Shown: positions 1 to 9,403 of the stretch, piece after piece | Position numbering within the stretch: position 1 is the stretch's first letter | How the letters are laid out: each line of letters starts with the position of its first letter | Origin: Candidatus Poribacteria bacterium | GTDB taxonomy: Bacteria; Poribacteria; WGA-4E; WGA-3G | NCBI GenBank assembly: GCA_022820835.1 | Contig: JAJEET010000019.1 | Span: forward strand, 1 to 64,000 | Length of the DNA: 64,000 nucleotides | Direction of reading: 5' to 3' | Made by a program: the position numbers and the translations under genes | Notes under the pieces: generated by a model | Databases searched by the model: none | Told to the model about the DNA's origin: nothing | What the model saw: only the letters and a program-made list of their open reading frames with translations

Positions 1-80
1 TTTTTCACACTTTCTGTAAAAAAATTTTGTGTGTGGAGGTATTTTATCACAACACCCCTGACTTCCATATACTTTTTCTA

Positions 81-110
81 TCAACACCCTTTCAACACCC
101 TTTCAACACA
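81..110. repeat. 11-bp tandem repeat, about 2.5 copies
   Basis: The unit caacacccttt is repeated head to tail inside an AT-rich non-coding stretch at the left edge of the window. It has no visible coding role. Confidence 0.6.
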
Positions 111-272
111 ACACATAAAAAGAAAATGGGGGTAAATGAAACCATTATAACAAAGTGCTTGCGTTAAATCCCAAAAACCGCATGGTACAAAAGTATCGGA
201 AAGACGTGCGTCGTGTCCTCCGAATGTTGACAATCCTGCCTGAAACGGGGTAGCAACCGAAAATTTCGACTA

Positions 273-480
273 AGCAAGGCGGATGCGTATGGCGCATACT
301 ATAATCGCGCACTGGCGAAGTACTTCCTCGGGTTAGATAAAGCAGCACACGGCGATGAAGAGGCAGCCATACCGCTCTATCAATCAGCGATAGCAATTTG
401 AAACTGAACAAGGAAATGCCGCCGAAGCAGAAAAATTATATCAAGAAGCGATAGCTGACGTTTTAGACCCAGATAAGGAG
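273..480 (+). pseudogene. Remnant of a TPR protein upstream of the protease gene
   Basis: Reading from about 273 gives a TPR-like stretch (AYYNRALAKYFLGLDKAA, then AAIPLYQSAIAI) that stops at TGA near 400. The next frame continues with a second TPR-like helix pair (NAAEAEKLYQEAIADV) up to the start of the following gene. The wording matches the TPR units of the protease-TPR proteins just downstream. There is no start codon or intact reading frame, so this looks like the tail of a decayed paralogue that suffered a frameshift. No function is expected. Confidence 0.55.
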
Positions 481-487
481 ACACATC

Positions 488-1768
488 ATGAAAAAGAAAA
501 AAGATAGGTCGTTAAGACAGATAATTGAAGACAATAAACAGTCTATTGTTTTTTTTCTAACAGAGCCTGACCTTAAAAAACCCACTGTATTCTTCTCAAC
601 AGACGACGGGCCAACAATTAACCTTGCTTCGACAACCGGATTCTTTGTGGCACCCGACAAGATCGTGACGACTATTGACGCGTTATCCAAAGCTCTCAGT
701 ATTGCCGCATTTTCGGCGGTTTCTTTTCAAAAGGCATTCAACAGTAGCAGGAATCGGTCTTCCCGTAGACGTAAGCGCAACCAAATTCTTGTGCCAAATG
801 AGGACGTTCTGGAAGAGTACACCATTGAAGGTGTTACTGCTTATGATACGAAAAATAACCTTGTGCTCCTCAAAATCGAGGAGACAGGGGTACCATTGCC
901 GTTGGGTGATAGCGATACCGTTGAGGTAGGCGAGACCGTTTATGCAATTGGAAACCAAGATGAACCAAGATGTGCAGGCGCGGCAGGTTATCTTCAGAGC
1001 AGATATAGAGATGATAGGTGGCTTCATATAAGAATCGACTTCTCTGGTGCGGGCAGTGGCAGTCCCGTCCTAAACAACAAGCAAGAAGTTGTCGGTGTGT
1101 TTGCTTACGCGACGGGTTCCGCTGCGGGGGATAGTCGTTCAATAATGGGGACAGCTGTATCTTCAAATGTGCTTCAGGAACTCCTCGCTAATGCAGGAGA
1201 GGTTATCTGGTTGGATGAGTTCCAGGCGGACCCCCGCGTACGCGCCTATGCTTTGGAAGCACGAGCGGACGAAAAGATGTCAGAACGAAATAAAAATAGG
1301 GGTGCGATAAGAGACTATAACGCCGCTCTGAAACTCAACCCAGACTTGGTTGAAATCTACTCTAAACGAGGTATCGTAAAACTCCGCCTTGGGAAACTCG
1401 GAAGTGCTATTAAGGATTTTGATAAGATGATTGAAATTAATCCGGAACATATCTTCGCCTACAACAATCGGGCATCTGCAAAAGGTAATCTTGGAGACGA
1501 ACAGGGGCTACTTGAAGATCTCAATAAAGCGATAGAAATTAACCCTGAGTATGCAATCGCACACGTTAATTTGGCAGAGGTCAAAATTCACCTCGCCGAA
1601 GATAAGGCGGATGAAGGAGACATCGGTGAGTCAAAACGATATTATCAGGCGGTCATCAGCCATTCTGCCAAGGCACTTAAGTTAGATCCGAGAAACCCGT
1701 TAGCAGAGAGACAACGTAGACGAGCTCAGGATGCCCTTCGGATGTTGAAGTCGCAGCCTGAAGTTTAG
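488..1768 (+). CDS. Trypsin-like (S1C) protease homologue with TPRs, catalytically degenerate
   Basis: The N-terminal 220 residues match the chymotrypsin-fold HtrA/S1C domain of the next gene. Aligned with that protein, the histidine position reads IVTTIDAL (Asp64 for His) and the aspartate position reads KNNLVLLK (Asn124 for Asp). Only the serine survives, in GAGSGSP (Ser190). It is therefore probably not a protease. The C-terminal half carries TPR units (residues 255-410). No signal peptide is visible, whereas the intact neighbour is a lipoprotein, so this copy may have lost export. The start is supported by AAGGAG seven bases upstream. It may be a decaying duplicate or a TPR scaffold with a pseudoprotease domain. 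Confidence 0.75.
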   Translation: MKKKKDRSLRQIIEDNKQSIVFFLTEPDLKKPTVFFSTDDGPTINLASTTGFFVAPDKIVTTIDALSKALSIAAFSAVSFQKAFNSSRNRSSRRRKRNQILVPNEDVLEEYTIEGVTAYDTKNNLVLLKIEETGVPLPLGDSDTVEVGETVYAIGNQDEPRCAGAAGYLQSRYRDDRWLHIRIDFSGAGSGSPVLNNKQEVVGVFAYATGSAAGDSRSIMGTAVSSNVLQELLANAGEVIWLDEFQADPRVRAYALEARADEKMSERNKNRGAIRDYNAALKLNPDLVEIYSKRGIVKLRLGKLGSAIKDFDKMIEINPEHIFAYNNRASAKGNLGDEQGLLEDLNKAIEINPEYAIAHVNLAEVKIHLAEDKADEGDIGESKRYYQAVISHSAKALKLDPRNPLAERQRRRAQDALRMLKSQPEV

Positions 1769-1865
1769 GCATAGTCCTCTGTGCAGGCACACTAACGGTA
1801 GCGGACTGTGGTGCAATTGTAATCGTTTTTGGGTTTCTCATATTCAGACCCGGGGGATTTCTCTC

Positions 1866-4253
1866 ATGAAACCTAATAAAAAATGTCTATTGAGTCTTTT
1901 CACTTTAATTTTTGTGTTCGTCCTCTCATGTGCGCGGGTGCAGAACGTTTCTGACAAACTGCCAACGCTGACAGCGGAACTTGCATCCGAAAAAGGTAAA
2001 ACTTCAGTCGTCCGCATTACGGGCGGAAACCTGATGAGAATAGGTGCAGGCAGCGGGTTCTTCATCCAACCCGATAAGATTGTAACGAACCTTCACGTCA
2101 TCGCGCGTCCGGGCCCCATTTTCGCGAAACTCAGCGGTGAGGACACAATTTGGATGGTCGAAGGTGTCACAGCGTACGATCTGGAGAACGACCTCGTCGT
2201 TTTGAAGGTTATGGGTGAAAGTCTCCCGCTCCCGCTCGGCAGCAGCGAAACTGTTAAAAAAGGTGAAACCGTTTACGCCATAGGCTACCCGGGCGGCGGA
2301 GAATATAAACTCACGGAGGGAACCGTACAAAACAGCCACTATCAAAATAAATGGCTCCAGACGACAGCCGATATTTCCAAGGGGAACAGTGGCGGTCCGA
2401 TGCTCAACGGCAACGGTGACGTTATCGGCATCAGTACTGCTGTGGACGATTCCTATAGTTATGCTATTCCGTCGGATACGCTCAAAACCTTGCTCTCTGC
2501 GTCTACGGAGGTTGAACCTCTGGCGGCGTGGTACAAACAGAAGCGTATTCGTGCGTATAGTTACCACGAGCGCGGTGAGGATAGATACAGCGATAAGCAG
2601 TATAGAGCCGCGATAGATGACCTCAATAAATCTATTGAGTTGGATGCCGAATATACACGGGCTTACGCGGCGCGCGGGTACATGTCGTCACACTACGGCG
2701 AGACGATTGTCAAGTATGGACGCATCGCTGATGCGCGACAACACTACCTCACAGCGATTGAGGACTATACGGAGACTATCAAATTAGATGCAGACGGCGA
2801 CGAGAACTATAACGGTCGCGGGCATACATACTGCCACTACGGTGAATACGAAGCCAATCAGGGGAATACAACGGAGGCGCAAAAACAGTATCTCGCGGCA
2901 ATTGAGGACTATACCAAAGCCATCAAATTGGATTCGGATGACAGTAGAAATTACAGCGGTCGCGCCTGGGCAAAGTCGCTCTTAGGGGAATTGAACGTTC
3001 AACAGGAAGAGCTCGGCAAAGCGCGAAAACAGTATCTCGCAGCGATCAAGGATTATACCAAAGCCATCAAATTGGACCCTGAAGACGATACAAACTACAA
3101 AGATCGTGGATGGGTGAAATACCTCGTCGGGGAATTGCGAACCGAGCAGGGGAAGACCGACGACGCACAGAAGTTTTATCAAGCGGCGATCGCTGATACC
3201 GAGCAAGCCATTCAACTCGATGCCGACAGAGCCAGTACCTATCATACCCGTGGTGTTGCGAGGGCTGCGCTCGGCGAATATGACGGCGCAATAGCGGATT
3301 TCGATACCGCTATTGAACACGATTCCGATTATACTGAAGCGTATCGCAGCCGCGCGGAAACGAAGCAGGCACTCGGTCAAGGAGAAGCAGCAAAGACAGA
3401 TTTTTTGAGATCGAAACAGTCTGTCGGTAAAGGCATCGTACCGTCACAGGAATTGGAAAACGCAGCAACCGAAATGGTACACATCCCCGCAGGTGAATTC
3501 CAGATGGGCAGCAATGAAATCACAGCAGCGATGCCCAGACACACCGTCCATCTTGACGCGTTCTATATCGACGCTTATGAGGTGACGAACGCACAATTCA
3601 AGGCGTTCATCGATGCGAATCCTGAGTGGCGCAAGAACAACATTCCGAGTGAATACCATAACGGTAACTACCTCAAACTCTGGGCAGGGAACGACTATCC
3701 GAGAGGGAAATCGAATCATCCGGTTGTCTATGTGAGTTGGTACGCAGCGATGGCGTATGCGAAATGGAAAGGCAAACGGCTTCCGACGGAAGCAGAATGG
3801 GAGAAAGCAGCGCGCGGCGGCATGACAGGTAGACGCTATGTCTGGGGTAATTCCCGTCATCCGGGTAAAGCGAACTATGGGTATTACGGGAAACACACGC
3901 GTCCCGTCGGGAGTTATCTACCGAACGGATACGGTTTGCACGATATGGGTGGGAATGTATGGGAACTGTGTTTGGATCGATATGATAGGAATTTCTACAG
4001 TCGGTCTCCGAAGGAGAATCCGGTTGCTGGTGTCCCGGATATTGAGGCGTTGATGGGAGATTTCACAAGTGTCAAGACCATACGCGTATCGCGTGGCGGT
4101 TCATGGAACACGCGCAGCTCTCCCGCGCAAGCGGCGAGTCGTGGGAATGATAAACCGACGAACACGAACAGTTGGCTCGGCTTCCGTTGCGCAAAAAGTG
4201 CTACGCCTCAGCAAAATACCGAGGCAGTTCCCTCAACTGACGATTTGAAATAA
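1866..4253 (+). CDS. Lipoprotein with S1C serine protease, TPRs and a C-terminal FGE-sulfatase-like domain
   Basis: Residues 1-22 form a lipoprotein signal ending in a lipobox (VFVLSC). A trypsin-like domain follows with a complete triad: His77 in VTNLHV, Asp109 in LENDLVVL and Ser175 in GNSGGP. Residues 220-530 are TPR repeats, some with long inserts. The C-terminal 250 residues are a formylglycine-generating-enzyme (SUMF1) type domain (MVHIPAGEFQMGS, RLPTEAEWEKAARGG, SRGGSWN, GFRCA). The cysteine pair that catalyses formylglycine formation in aerobic FGE is absent: the segment before GFRCA has Ser and Ala only. The domain is therefore more likely structural or binding, as in many FGE-like proteins. 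It probably acts at the periplasmic face. The preceding gene is a degenerate paralogue. Confidence 0.85.
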   Translation: MKPNKKCLLSLFTLIFVFVLSCARVQNVSDKLPTLTAELASEKGKTSVVRITGGNLMRIGAGSGFFIQPDKIVTNLHVIARPGPIFAKLSGEDTIWMVEGVTAYDLENDLVVLKVMGESLPLPLGSSETVKKGETVYAIGYPGGGEYKLTEGTVQNSHYQNKWLQTTADISKGNSGGPMLNGNGDVIGISTAVDDSYSYAIPSDTLKTLLSASTEVEPLAAWYKQKRIRAYSYHERGEDRYSDKQYRAAIDDLNKSIELDAEYTRAYAARGYMSSHYGETIVKYGRIADARQHYLTAIEDYTETIKLDADGDENYNGRGHTYCHYGEYEANQGNTTEAQKQYLAAIEDYTKAIKLDSDDSRNYSGRAWAKSLLGELNVQQEELGKARKQYLAAIKDYTKAIKLDPEDDTNYKDRGWVKYLVGELRTEQGKTDDAQKFYQAAIADTEQAIQLDADRASTYHTRGVARAALGEYDGAIADFDTAIEHDSDYTEAYRSRAETKQALGQGEAAKTDFLRSKQSVGKGIVPSQELENAATEMVHIPAGEFQMGSNEITAAMPRHTVHLDAFYIDAYEVTNAQFKAFIDANPEWRKNNIPSEYHNGNYLKLWAGNDYPRGKSNHPVVYVSWYAAMAYAKWKGKRLPTEAEWEKAARGGMTGRRYVWGNSRHPGKANYGYYGKHTRPVGSYLPNGYGLHDMGGNVWELCLDRYDRNFYSRSPKENPVAGVPDIEALMGDFTSVKTIRVSRGGSWNTRSSPAQAASRGNDKPTNTNSWLGFRCAKSATPQQNTEAVPSTDDLK

Positions 4254-4259
4254 AACGGG

Positions 4260-4284
4260 TAGGCGCGCTTTGCAAGCGCGCCTA
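4260..4284. terminator. Hairpin between convergent genes
   Basis: An 11-bp perfect inverted repeat (taggcgcgctt / aagcgcgccta, loop tgc) lies 7 bp after the + strand stop and 10 bp before the - strand stop. No U-tract follows, so it may act as a bidirectional transcription block or an RNA-stabilising stem rather than a classic terminator. Confidence 0.6.
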
Positions 4285-4293
4285 TCAACAGAG

Positions 4294-5025
4294 CTACCCT
4301 TCTGCTTTTAACTTTCGGACTTCCTCTCTGGCACTTTGGAGGAGGTGCAACGTACTCGGAAAGAGCGCATAGAGTGCCTCGTAGTAGGCAAGGTATTCGT
4401 CTTCGTTGCCTTTGATTCTAAAGCCTCCAAACATCATTTTTGTCTCTCCCGCAACCACAATATCGACCTCCGGAATATCCCCAAACTGATGGACTAACTT
4501 CTCTCTGTAAATTTTGGCAAACAGTTCGGGATCATCGGTCTCCTCCATCAGTTTATCTTTCAGAAATCCGTCAAGATACTTCCGATTCGACTCGTTCGGC
4601 CAAAGAACATATCGTGCTTTGGCATAATTAATCAGTTCGTCAAGGGTTGTGATGAGTCCCCCGGGTGTCAGCAATTGTTTTCGTCGACGTTCCGCGACGA
4701 TATGAACGGCTGGAATGTTCCCGAATTGTTGGACGAGTTGTGCATGGAAATATTTGGCGTGTCGCTCAGGATTTTTCTCCTGAATCCAGTTATTGGGCAG
4801 TTCTAACTGCATCAGTTCCTGAACTTCTTCATCGCTGATGTCGTAGGTGAGATCACTGGTATCATAGAGGTCGTTTGGCAGGACAATTGGCTCTGGCGAT
4901 TCCGTTGCGTCCGGAGCTACCGAAACTGACGATTTCCTACCTTCAGGGTCTCCACAGCCAAGAAAGAAAGACAGACTGAAAAGACATACAAAAGCGGTCA
5001 AGCCTAAAAAATATCTTTTCACCAT
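4294..5025 (-). CDS. Lipoprotein of unknown function with an internal duplication
   Basis: The N-terminus is a lipoprotein signal (hydrophobic run, then FFLGC at residues 20-24). I do not recognise the family. Two copies of a roughly 65-residue unit are visible: each has an amphipathic segment of the type (F/Y)H/R..LV.QFG(N/D)IP.V.IV followed by a Leu/Tyr-rich helix with a WPNE or LFPS motif. The duplication suggests two helical hairpins, possibly a TPR-like superhelix in the periplasm. AAGGAG sits just before the ATG and a TATAAT-type promoter lies upstream. It is transcribed divergently from the ABC ATPase gene. Confidence 0.7.
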   Translation of the reverse strand: MVKRYFLGLTAFVCLFSLSFFLGCGDPEGRKSSVSVAPDATESPEPIVLPNDLYDTSDLTYDISDEEVQELMQLELPNNWIQEKNPERHAKYFHAQLVQQFGNIPAVHIVAERRRKQLLTPGGLITTLDELINYAKARYVLWPNESNRKYLDGFLKDKLMEETDDPELFAKIYREKLVHQFGDIPEVDIVVAGETKMMFGGFRIKGNEDEYLAYYEALYALFPSTLHLLQSAREEVRKLKAEG

Positions 5026-5062
5026 TGTTCGGTTCTCCTTAGAAAAATAAAAGTGTGAAACG

Positions 5063-5092
5063 ATTATAACATCAATTTCATAAATGATTCAA
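5063..5092 (-). promoter_or_regulatory. Sigma70-type promoter for the lipoprotein gene
   Basis: On the minus strand TTGAAT and TATAAT are separated by 18 nt, followed by an AAGGAG ribosome site and the ATG at 5025. It is divergent from the promoter at 5123. Confidence 0.6.
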
Positions 5093-5122
5093 GAAGTTTT
5101 TGTCAGATGTCAGAAATTGCGT

Positions 5123-5151
5123 TTGACTTCCATAAAATTCTGTGCTATAGT
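5123..5151 (+). promoter_or_regulatory. Sigma70-type promoter placed directly at the ABC ATPase start codon
   Basis: TTGACT and TATAGT are 17 nt apart. Only six bases (agtctc) separate the -10 box from ATG 5158, so transcription would begin at or next to the start codon. No Shine-Dalgarno sequence precedes that ATG. Confidence 0.65.
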
Positions 5152-5157
5152 AGTCTC

Positions 5158-7200
5158 ATGCAAGAAGCATTGCTCAGCGTACAGAACCTCAAAACCTATT
5201 TTCGCACGCCAGACGGACTTGCCCGTGCCGTTGACGGCATCTCTTTCGAGATTGCGCCGAACGAGATTTTCGCGCTTGTCGGTGAGTCGGGGTGTGGTAA
5301 AAGCGTCACCGCGCTGTCTGTGATCCAACTCGTCGCGCAACCTGCCGGTTTTATCGCAGGGGGTGCCATTAACTATAACGGACAAGACATCACGCGTCTG
5401 CCAGAAGTCGAGAAACGGAAGATTCAAGGGAACGACATCGCCATGGTGTTCCAAGAACCGATGACCAGCCTGAACCCGGTTTTCACTATCGGTAGCCAGA
5501 TTTCGGAGGCGATCCGACAACACCAGAACCTCCGCGGTACTGCTGCACGGAACGCCGCTATTGAGATGCTTGATCTCGTCGGTATCCCTGAACCCGCTGC
5601 GCGTTACGATGAATATCCGCACCAGATGTCCGGCGGAATGAAACAGCGCGTCATGATTGCGATGGCGCTCTCCTGCCGTCCGGGGCTCCTCATCGCCGAT
5701 GAACCTACAACCGCGCTGGATGTTACGATACAGGCACAGATCCTCGAACTCATCCAACGCCTCCAGCAAGAATTGCAAATGGCGGTGCTACTGATTACAC
5801 ACGATTTAGGGGTTGTCGCGAACATTGCTGACCGTGTCGCTGTGATGTACGCGGGGAAGATCGCGGAGATGGGGACATGGGAGCAGCTCTACAAGACCCC
5901 GCAGCACCCGTACACCGTCAAGCTCCTGGAATCGACACCGGCTCGCGATAAACGCGGCACACAATTGCACACGATTACTGGTAGAGTTCCGAAAGCCACC
6001 GAATATAGCGACGGCTGCCGATTTGCCGATCGTTGTCCGACGGTCATGGACGGCTGCGAGACGATTCCACCTACATTGCACACTGTAAATGGGAGTGAAC
6101 ATCACGTCGCCTGCCATCTCTACAACTCCGAACCGCCTTTTAATGTTAAGATAGAGGGTGCTGCGAAATTGGAACTCGAAACGGATGCTGAGAAAATAGA
6201 AACGCCTCCGACACAGGCAGAAGGCACACAGTCGCAGCTTCAGGTGAAAGACCTATGTGTCCACTATCCGATTCAGAAGGGAATTTTTAAACGGACAGTC
6301 GGTTACGTCTATGCGGTTGATGATGTCACGCTTGATATTCCGCGCGGCAAAACGCTTGCACTCGTCGGTGAATCCGGTTCTGGAAAAACTTCCTTCGGTA
6401 AAGCCATCCTCCGGTTAGGCGTGCCTGTTAAAGGCGACCTCGTCTATGACGGTGTTAACATCGCAACTACCACGCGTCAGCAGATGCACCCCTATCGGAA
6501 ACGGATGCAGATTATCTTTCAGGATCCTTATGCATCCCTCAATCCTCGGATGACCGTCGGTGCCATTATCCAAGAAGGGATGCAGGCACACGGTATCGGT
6601 GAATCGGTTGACGAACGCGAGCATCGGGTCGCAGAACTGATGCAGCGTGTCGGTTTATCGCCGGATATGGTAACGCGCTACCCGCATGAGTTCTCTGGGG
6701 GTCAGCGGCAACGCATCGGTATTGCACGCTGTCTCGCTGTCGATCCGGAGTTCATTGTCTGCGATGAGGCGACGAGTGCGTTGGATGTGTCTGTCCAAGC
6801 GCAGATACTGAATTTGCTAAAATCGCTACAGAACGATTTTAATCTTACGTATCTCTTTATCACACACAATCTTTCCGTTGTCGAGTATTTCGCCGATGAG
6901 GTAGCGGTGATGTATCTCGGCAGAATCGTTGAGCGTGGCACAACAGAGGAGATTTTCGATTCACCGAAGCATCCTTATACGCGTGCCCTTCTCTCTGCTG
7001 TTCCGAAGATGGATCCGCAGACCGGCGTTGAAAAGATTCGGTTAGAGGGTGACGTGCCTTCACCGATCAATCGTCCATCTGGTTGCTACTTCCATCCACG
7101 CTGTCCAGAAGTTATGGCGGTGTGTGCGGACGAATACCCAGACGAAACGCTTTTCACAGAAACGCACTCATGCAACTGTTATTTGTATCGAGACGCATAG
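5158..7200 (+). CDS. Fused two-domain oligopeptide ABC transporter ATPase (YejF/DppD-DppF type)
   Basis: Two complete nucleotide-binding domains sit in one chain. The first has GESGCGKS, a signature MSGGMKQR and a Walker B ending [10 protein letters not shown]. The second has [16 protein letters not shown] and CDEATSALD. Each is followed by the oligopeptide-transporter C-terminal zone with clustered cysteines (RFADRCP, FHPRCP). Fused ATPases of this type energise import of peptides, as in YejF and GsiA. No permease or binding protein is adjacent, so it must work with subunits elsewhere. The ORF opens at 5107, but homology starts with the second Met (5158), which lies six bases after a strong -10 box and suggests a leaderless mRNA. 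Confidence 0.92.
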   Translation: MQEALLSVQNLKTYFRTPDGLARAVDGISFEIAPNEIFALVGESGCGKSVTALSVIQLVAQPAGFIAGGAINYNGQDITRLPEVEKRKIQGNDIAMVFQEPMTSLNPVFTIGSQISEAIRQHQNLRGTAARNAAIEMLDLVGIPEPAARYDEYPHQMSGGMKQRVMIAMALSCRPGLLIADEPTTALDVTIQAQILELIQRLQQELQMAVLLITHDLGVVANIADRVAVMYAGKIAEMGTWEQLYKTPQHPYTVKLLESTPARDKRGTQLHTITGRVPKATEYSDGCRFADRCPTVMDGCETIPPTLHTVNGSEHHVACHLYNSEPPFNVKIEGAAKLELETDAEKIETPPTQAEGTQSQLQVKDLCVHYPIQKGIFKRTVGYVYAVDDVTLDIPRGKTLALVGESGSGKTSFGKAILRLGVPVKGDLVYDGVNIATTTRQQMHPYRKRMQIIFQDPYASLNPRMTVGAIIQEGMQAHGIGESVDEREHRVAELMQRVGLSPDMVTRYPHEFSGGQRQRIGIARCLAVDPEFIVCDEATSALDVSVQAQILNLLKSLQNDFNLTYLFITHNLSVVEYFADEVAVMYLGRIVERGTTEEIFDSPKHPYTRALLSAVPKMDPQTGVEKIRLEGDVPSPINRPSGCYFHPRCPEVMAVCADEYPDETLFTETHSCNCYLYRDA

Positions 7201-7380
7201 TAAATTAACGTGAGTTCAATGCTAAAAATAAGAAGGATGTGCCTGTCTATGTGGATATGCGCGGAGATACAAGGCAAATAAGACCAAAGGACGCAGCTTG
7301 AAACGAAGTGGAAAGCGATTCTACGGGAAAGAACATGAAACTCTATACTCACTTCAACGAACCGCAAGGTAAATTAAAAT

Positions 7381-9273
7381 ATGGCGAAAATCAAAATACT
7401 TTCCGCAGATGTTGCCAACAAGATCGCCGCTGGCGAAGTCGTCGAGCGCCCGGCTTCCGTCGTTAAGGAACTGATCGAAAACGCCGTTGACGCAGAAAGC
7501 ACCTCTATCCGCGTCGAAATCCGTGCAGGCGGTAAACGGTTGATCCATGTCTCTGATAACGGTGTCGGCATGGCACGTGAGGACGCGCTGCTCGCCTTGG
7601 AACGTCACGCCACGAGTAAGGTGAGCCGTATCGAAGACCTTGAGCATATTCAGACGTTTGGGTTCCGCGGTGAAGCGTTGGCGAGTATCGCCTCTGTCTC
7701 ACAATTTGAACTCCTCACCCGTACTGCCGATGCACTTGAAGGAACGAAGGTTAACGTTGACGGCGGTGTTTTCCGTTCCGTACAAGAGAGTGGTTGTTCT
7801 CCTGGCACCCACATGTCGATTAACAACCTCTTTTACAATGTCCCGGCACGCCTGAAGTTCCTCAAGACCGATACCACTGAGATGAATCATGTCACAAATC
7901 AGGTAACGTGGGCTGCACTCGCGCATCCGAATATCCATTTTGCGTTGACGCACAACGGTAGGACTATCCACGATGTACGTGCCTGCGATTCGCATCTGGA
8001 GCGGATACGTCTGCTCTACGGCAAAGAGTTCGCTGAAAACCTTATTGAGTTTACGGAGGAACTCCCCGAACTGAAAATATACGGTCTACTCGGGAAACCG
8101 GAATTCACGAAGGCGAATCGCGAATACCAACTCTTTTTTATGAATCAGCGCCCGATCCGGAGCCGGATCATCGGCGCAGCACTGAAAGAGGGATTCGACG
8201 CGATGGTTGCCAAAGACCGGCAGCCTGTAGCACTCCTTTTCCTGACATTGGACCCGGAGGCGGTCGATGTCAATGTCCATCCTGCTAAGATTGAAGTGCG
8301 GTTTCGGAACGAACGGACGATTTATAGCGGTATCGTCCGTATGCTCCGCAACGCGCTCCATAAAGCGAAGTATATCCCCAAAATCGAGACGCCTGTAGAA
8401 CCGACACAGACTGAGGCAGGCACTGAAAATAGTGAGACGCACGTATCGCAACGGGTGCCTACGCCGAGTTCAACATCCGTTTCGGGTAGGGGACACCCCA
8501 CAACGCCGGTAAACCGTACACAACGGACATACACGCCACCTGTCCGGACACAGAGACCGGTGGCAGACACCGGACAGGAGACTGAAGATGCTACTGAAAC
8601 TTCGGGCGTACAAGTCTCACCCACACCGACTGAAACCGTCGTCCAACCCCCACAACAGGAGATTCCAGATGGCGTAAATCTGAGTCTGCTCGACTTTGAA
8701 AACGTCCAACTCAAGGCGAATCTCTTCAAAACCTATATTGTCGCTGAGGCGGGAGATAAAATCTTCTTCATTGATCAGCACGTCGCTGCTGAGCGTGTGC
8801 TTTATGAACGTTTCGTCAACCAGATGCAAGCCGACGGGATTCCTGTGCAGGGGTTACTGTTGCCTGTCACCTTGGAGGCGACACCGCAGCAGCTCAGTGC
8901 CTTAAAAGTTCACGGTGCCATCTTCAGTAAACTCGGTTTTGATCTGGAAGAGTTCGGCGGAAACACGATCCTGATTCGTGCGATCCCGTCACCACTCCCG
9001 ACCCGAGTCTCGGCACAGACGGTTACGGACCTATTGGACAAACTCCCGGAAGAACCGCATACCGACGTACAACTCCCGGAAGCGATTGACAACGCTTTAA
9101 TCACAGTCGCGTGTAAATCCGCTGTCAAAGCAGGCGATACGCTGGATATGAAGGAGATGGTGAATCTCATCAAGGAGTTATCGCAGGCGAAACTCCCGTT
9201 CAATTGTCCACATTCGCGTCCGATCATCGTCGAGATGGGGCGCGATGAATTAGAACGCCGCTTCCATCGGTAA
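7381..9273 (+). CDS. mutL: DNA mismatch repair protein MutL
   Basis: The N-terminal GHKL ATPase is clear: IAAGEVVERPASVVKELIEN, DNGVGM and TFGFRGEALASI. After a low-complexity linker rich in Thr and Pro (residues 340-430), the C-terminal dimerisation/endonuclease domain has DQHVAAERVLYE, close to the DQHAX2EX4E metal motif, and CPHSRP near the end, a variant of the CPHGRP motif. This indicates a nicking MutL of the non-E. coli type that acts after MutS recognises a mismatch. Its length of 630 residues is normal. The start (atggcgaaaatc) is the only plausible one. No mutS is nearby. Confidence 0.97.
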   Translation: MAKIKILSADVANKIAAGEVVERPASVVKELIENAVDAESTSIRVEIRAGGKRLIHVSDNGVGMAREDALLALERHATSKVSRIEDLEHIQTFGFRGEALASIASVSQFELLTRTADALEGTKVNVDGGVFRSVQESGCSPGTHMSINNLFYNVPARLKFLKTDTTEMNHVTNQVTWAALAHPNIHFALTHNGRTIHDVRACDSHLERIRLLYGKEFAENLIEFTEELPELKIYGLLGKPEFTKANREYQLFFMNQRPIRSRIIGAALKEGFDAMVAKDRQPVALLFLTLDPEAVDVNVHPAKIEVRFRNERTIYSGIVRMLRNALHKAKYIPKIETPVEPTQTEAGTENSETHVSQRVPTPSSTSVSGRGHPTTPVNRTQRTYTPPVRTQRPVADTGQETEDATETSGVQVSPTPTETVVQPPQQEIPDGVNLSLLDFENVQLKANLFKTYIVAEAGDKIFFIDQHVAAERVLYERFVNQMQADGIPVQGLLLPVTLEATPQQLSALKVHGAIFSKLGFDLEEFGGNTILIRAIPSPLPTRVSAQTVTDLLDKLPEEPHTDVQLPEAIDNALITVACKSAVKAGDTLDMKEMVNLIKELSQAKLPFNCPHSRPIIVEMGRDELERRFHR

Positions 9274-9294
9274 GTTAAGGTTTTCAGTCATATA

Positions 9295-9350
9295 GGATAG
9301 CACTTACACAGCGCGTTCATAAGTCCCCCTGATAAGGGGGATTTAGGGGG
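9295..9350 (+). repeat. Dispersed repeat, GATAAGGGGGATTTAGGGG family, copy 1
   Basis: The segment runs from ggatagcacttacacagc to cctgataagggggatttaggggg. Related copies lie near 34545 and 55226 in the same orientation. The inner part (tccccctgataaggggga) can fold into a hairpin. It precedes the GH108-like gene. Confidence 0.65.
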
Positions 9351-9403
9351 TTTAAAATAAAATTTATCATCACGTGCTTTGTGTATGTCCTAATAGGAGA
9401 AAA

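Noticed and set aside
5110-5778. 222-aa ORF antisense to the ABC ATPase
   Set aside because: The plus-strand frame has complete Walker and signature motifs; this one has none.
7201-7380. Coding-like stretch before mutL (DVPVYVDMRGDTRQIRPKDAA)
   Set aside because: It reads for about 30 codons in one frame but has no start codon or homology that I can name; possibly a gene remnant, too short to call.
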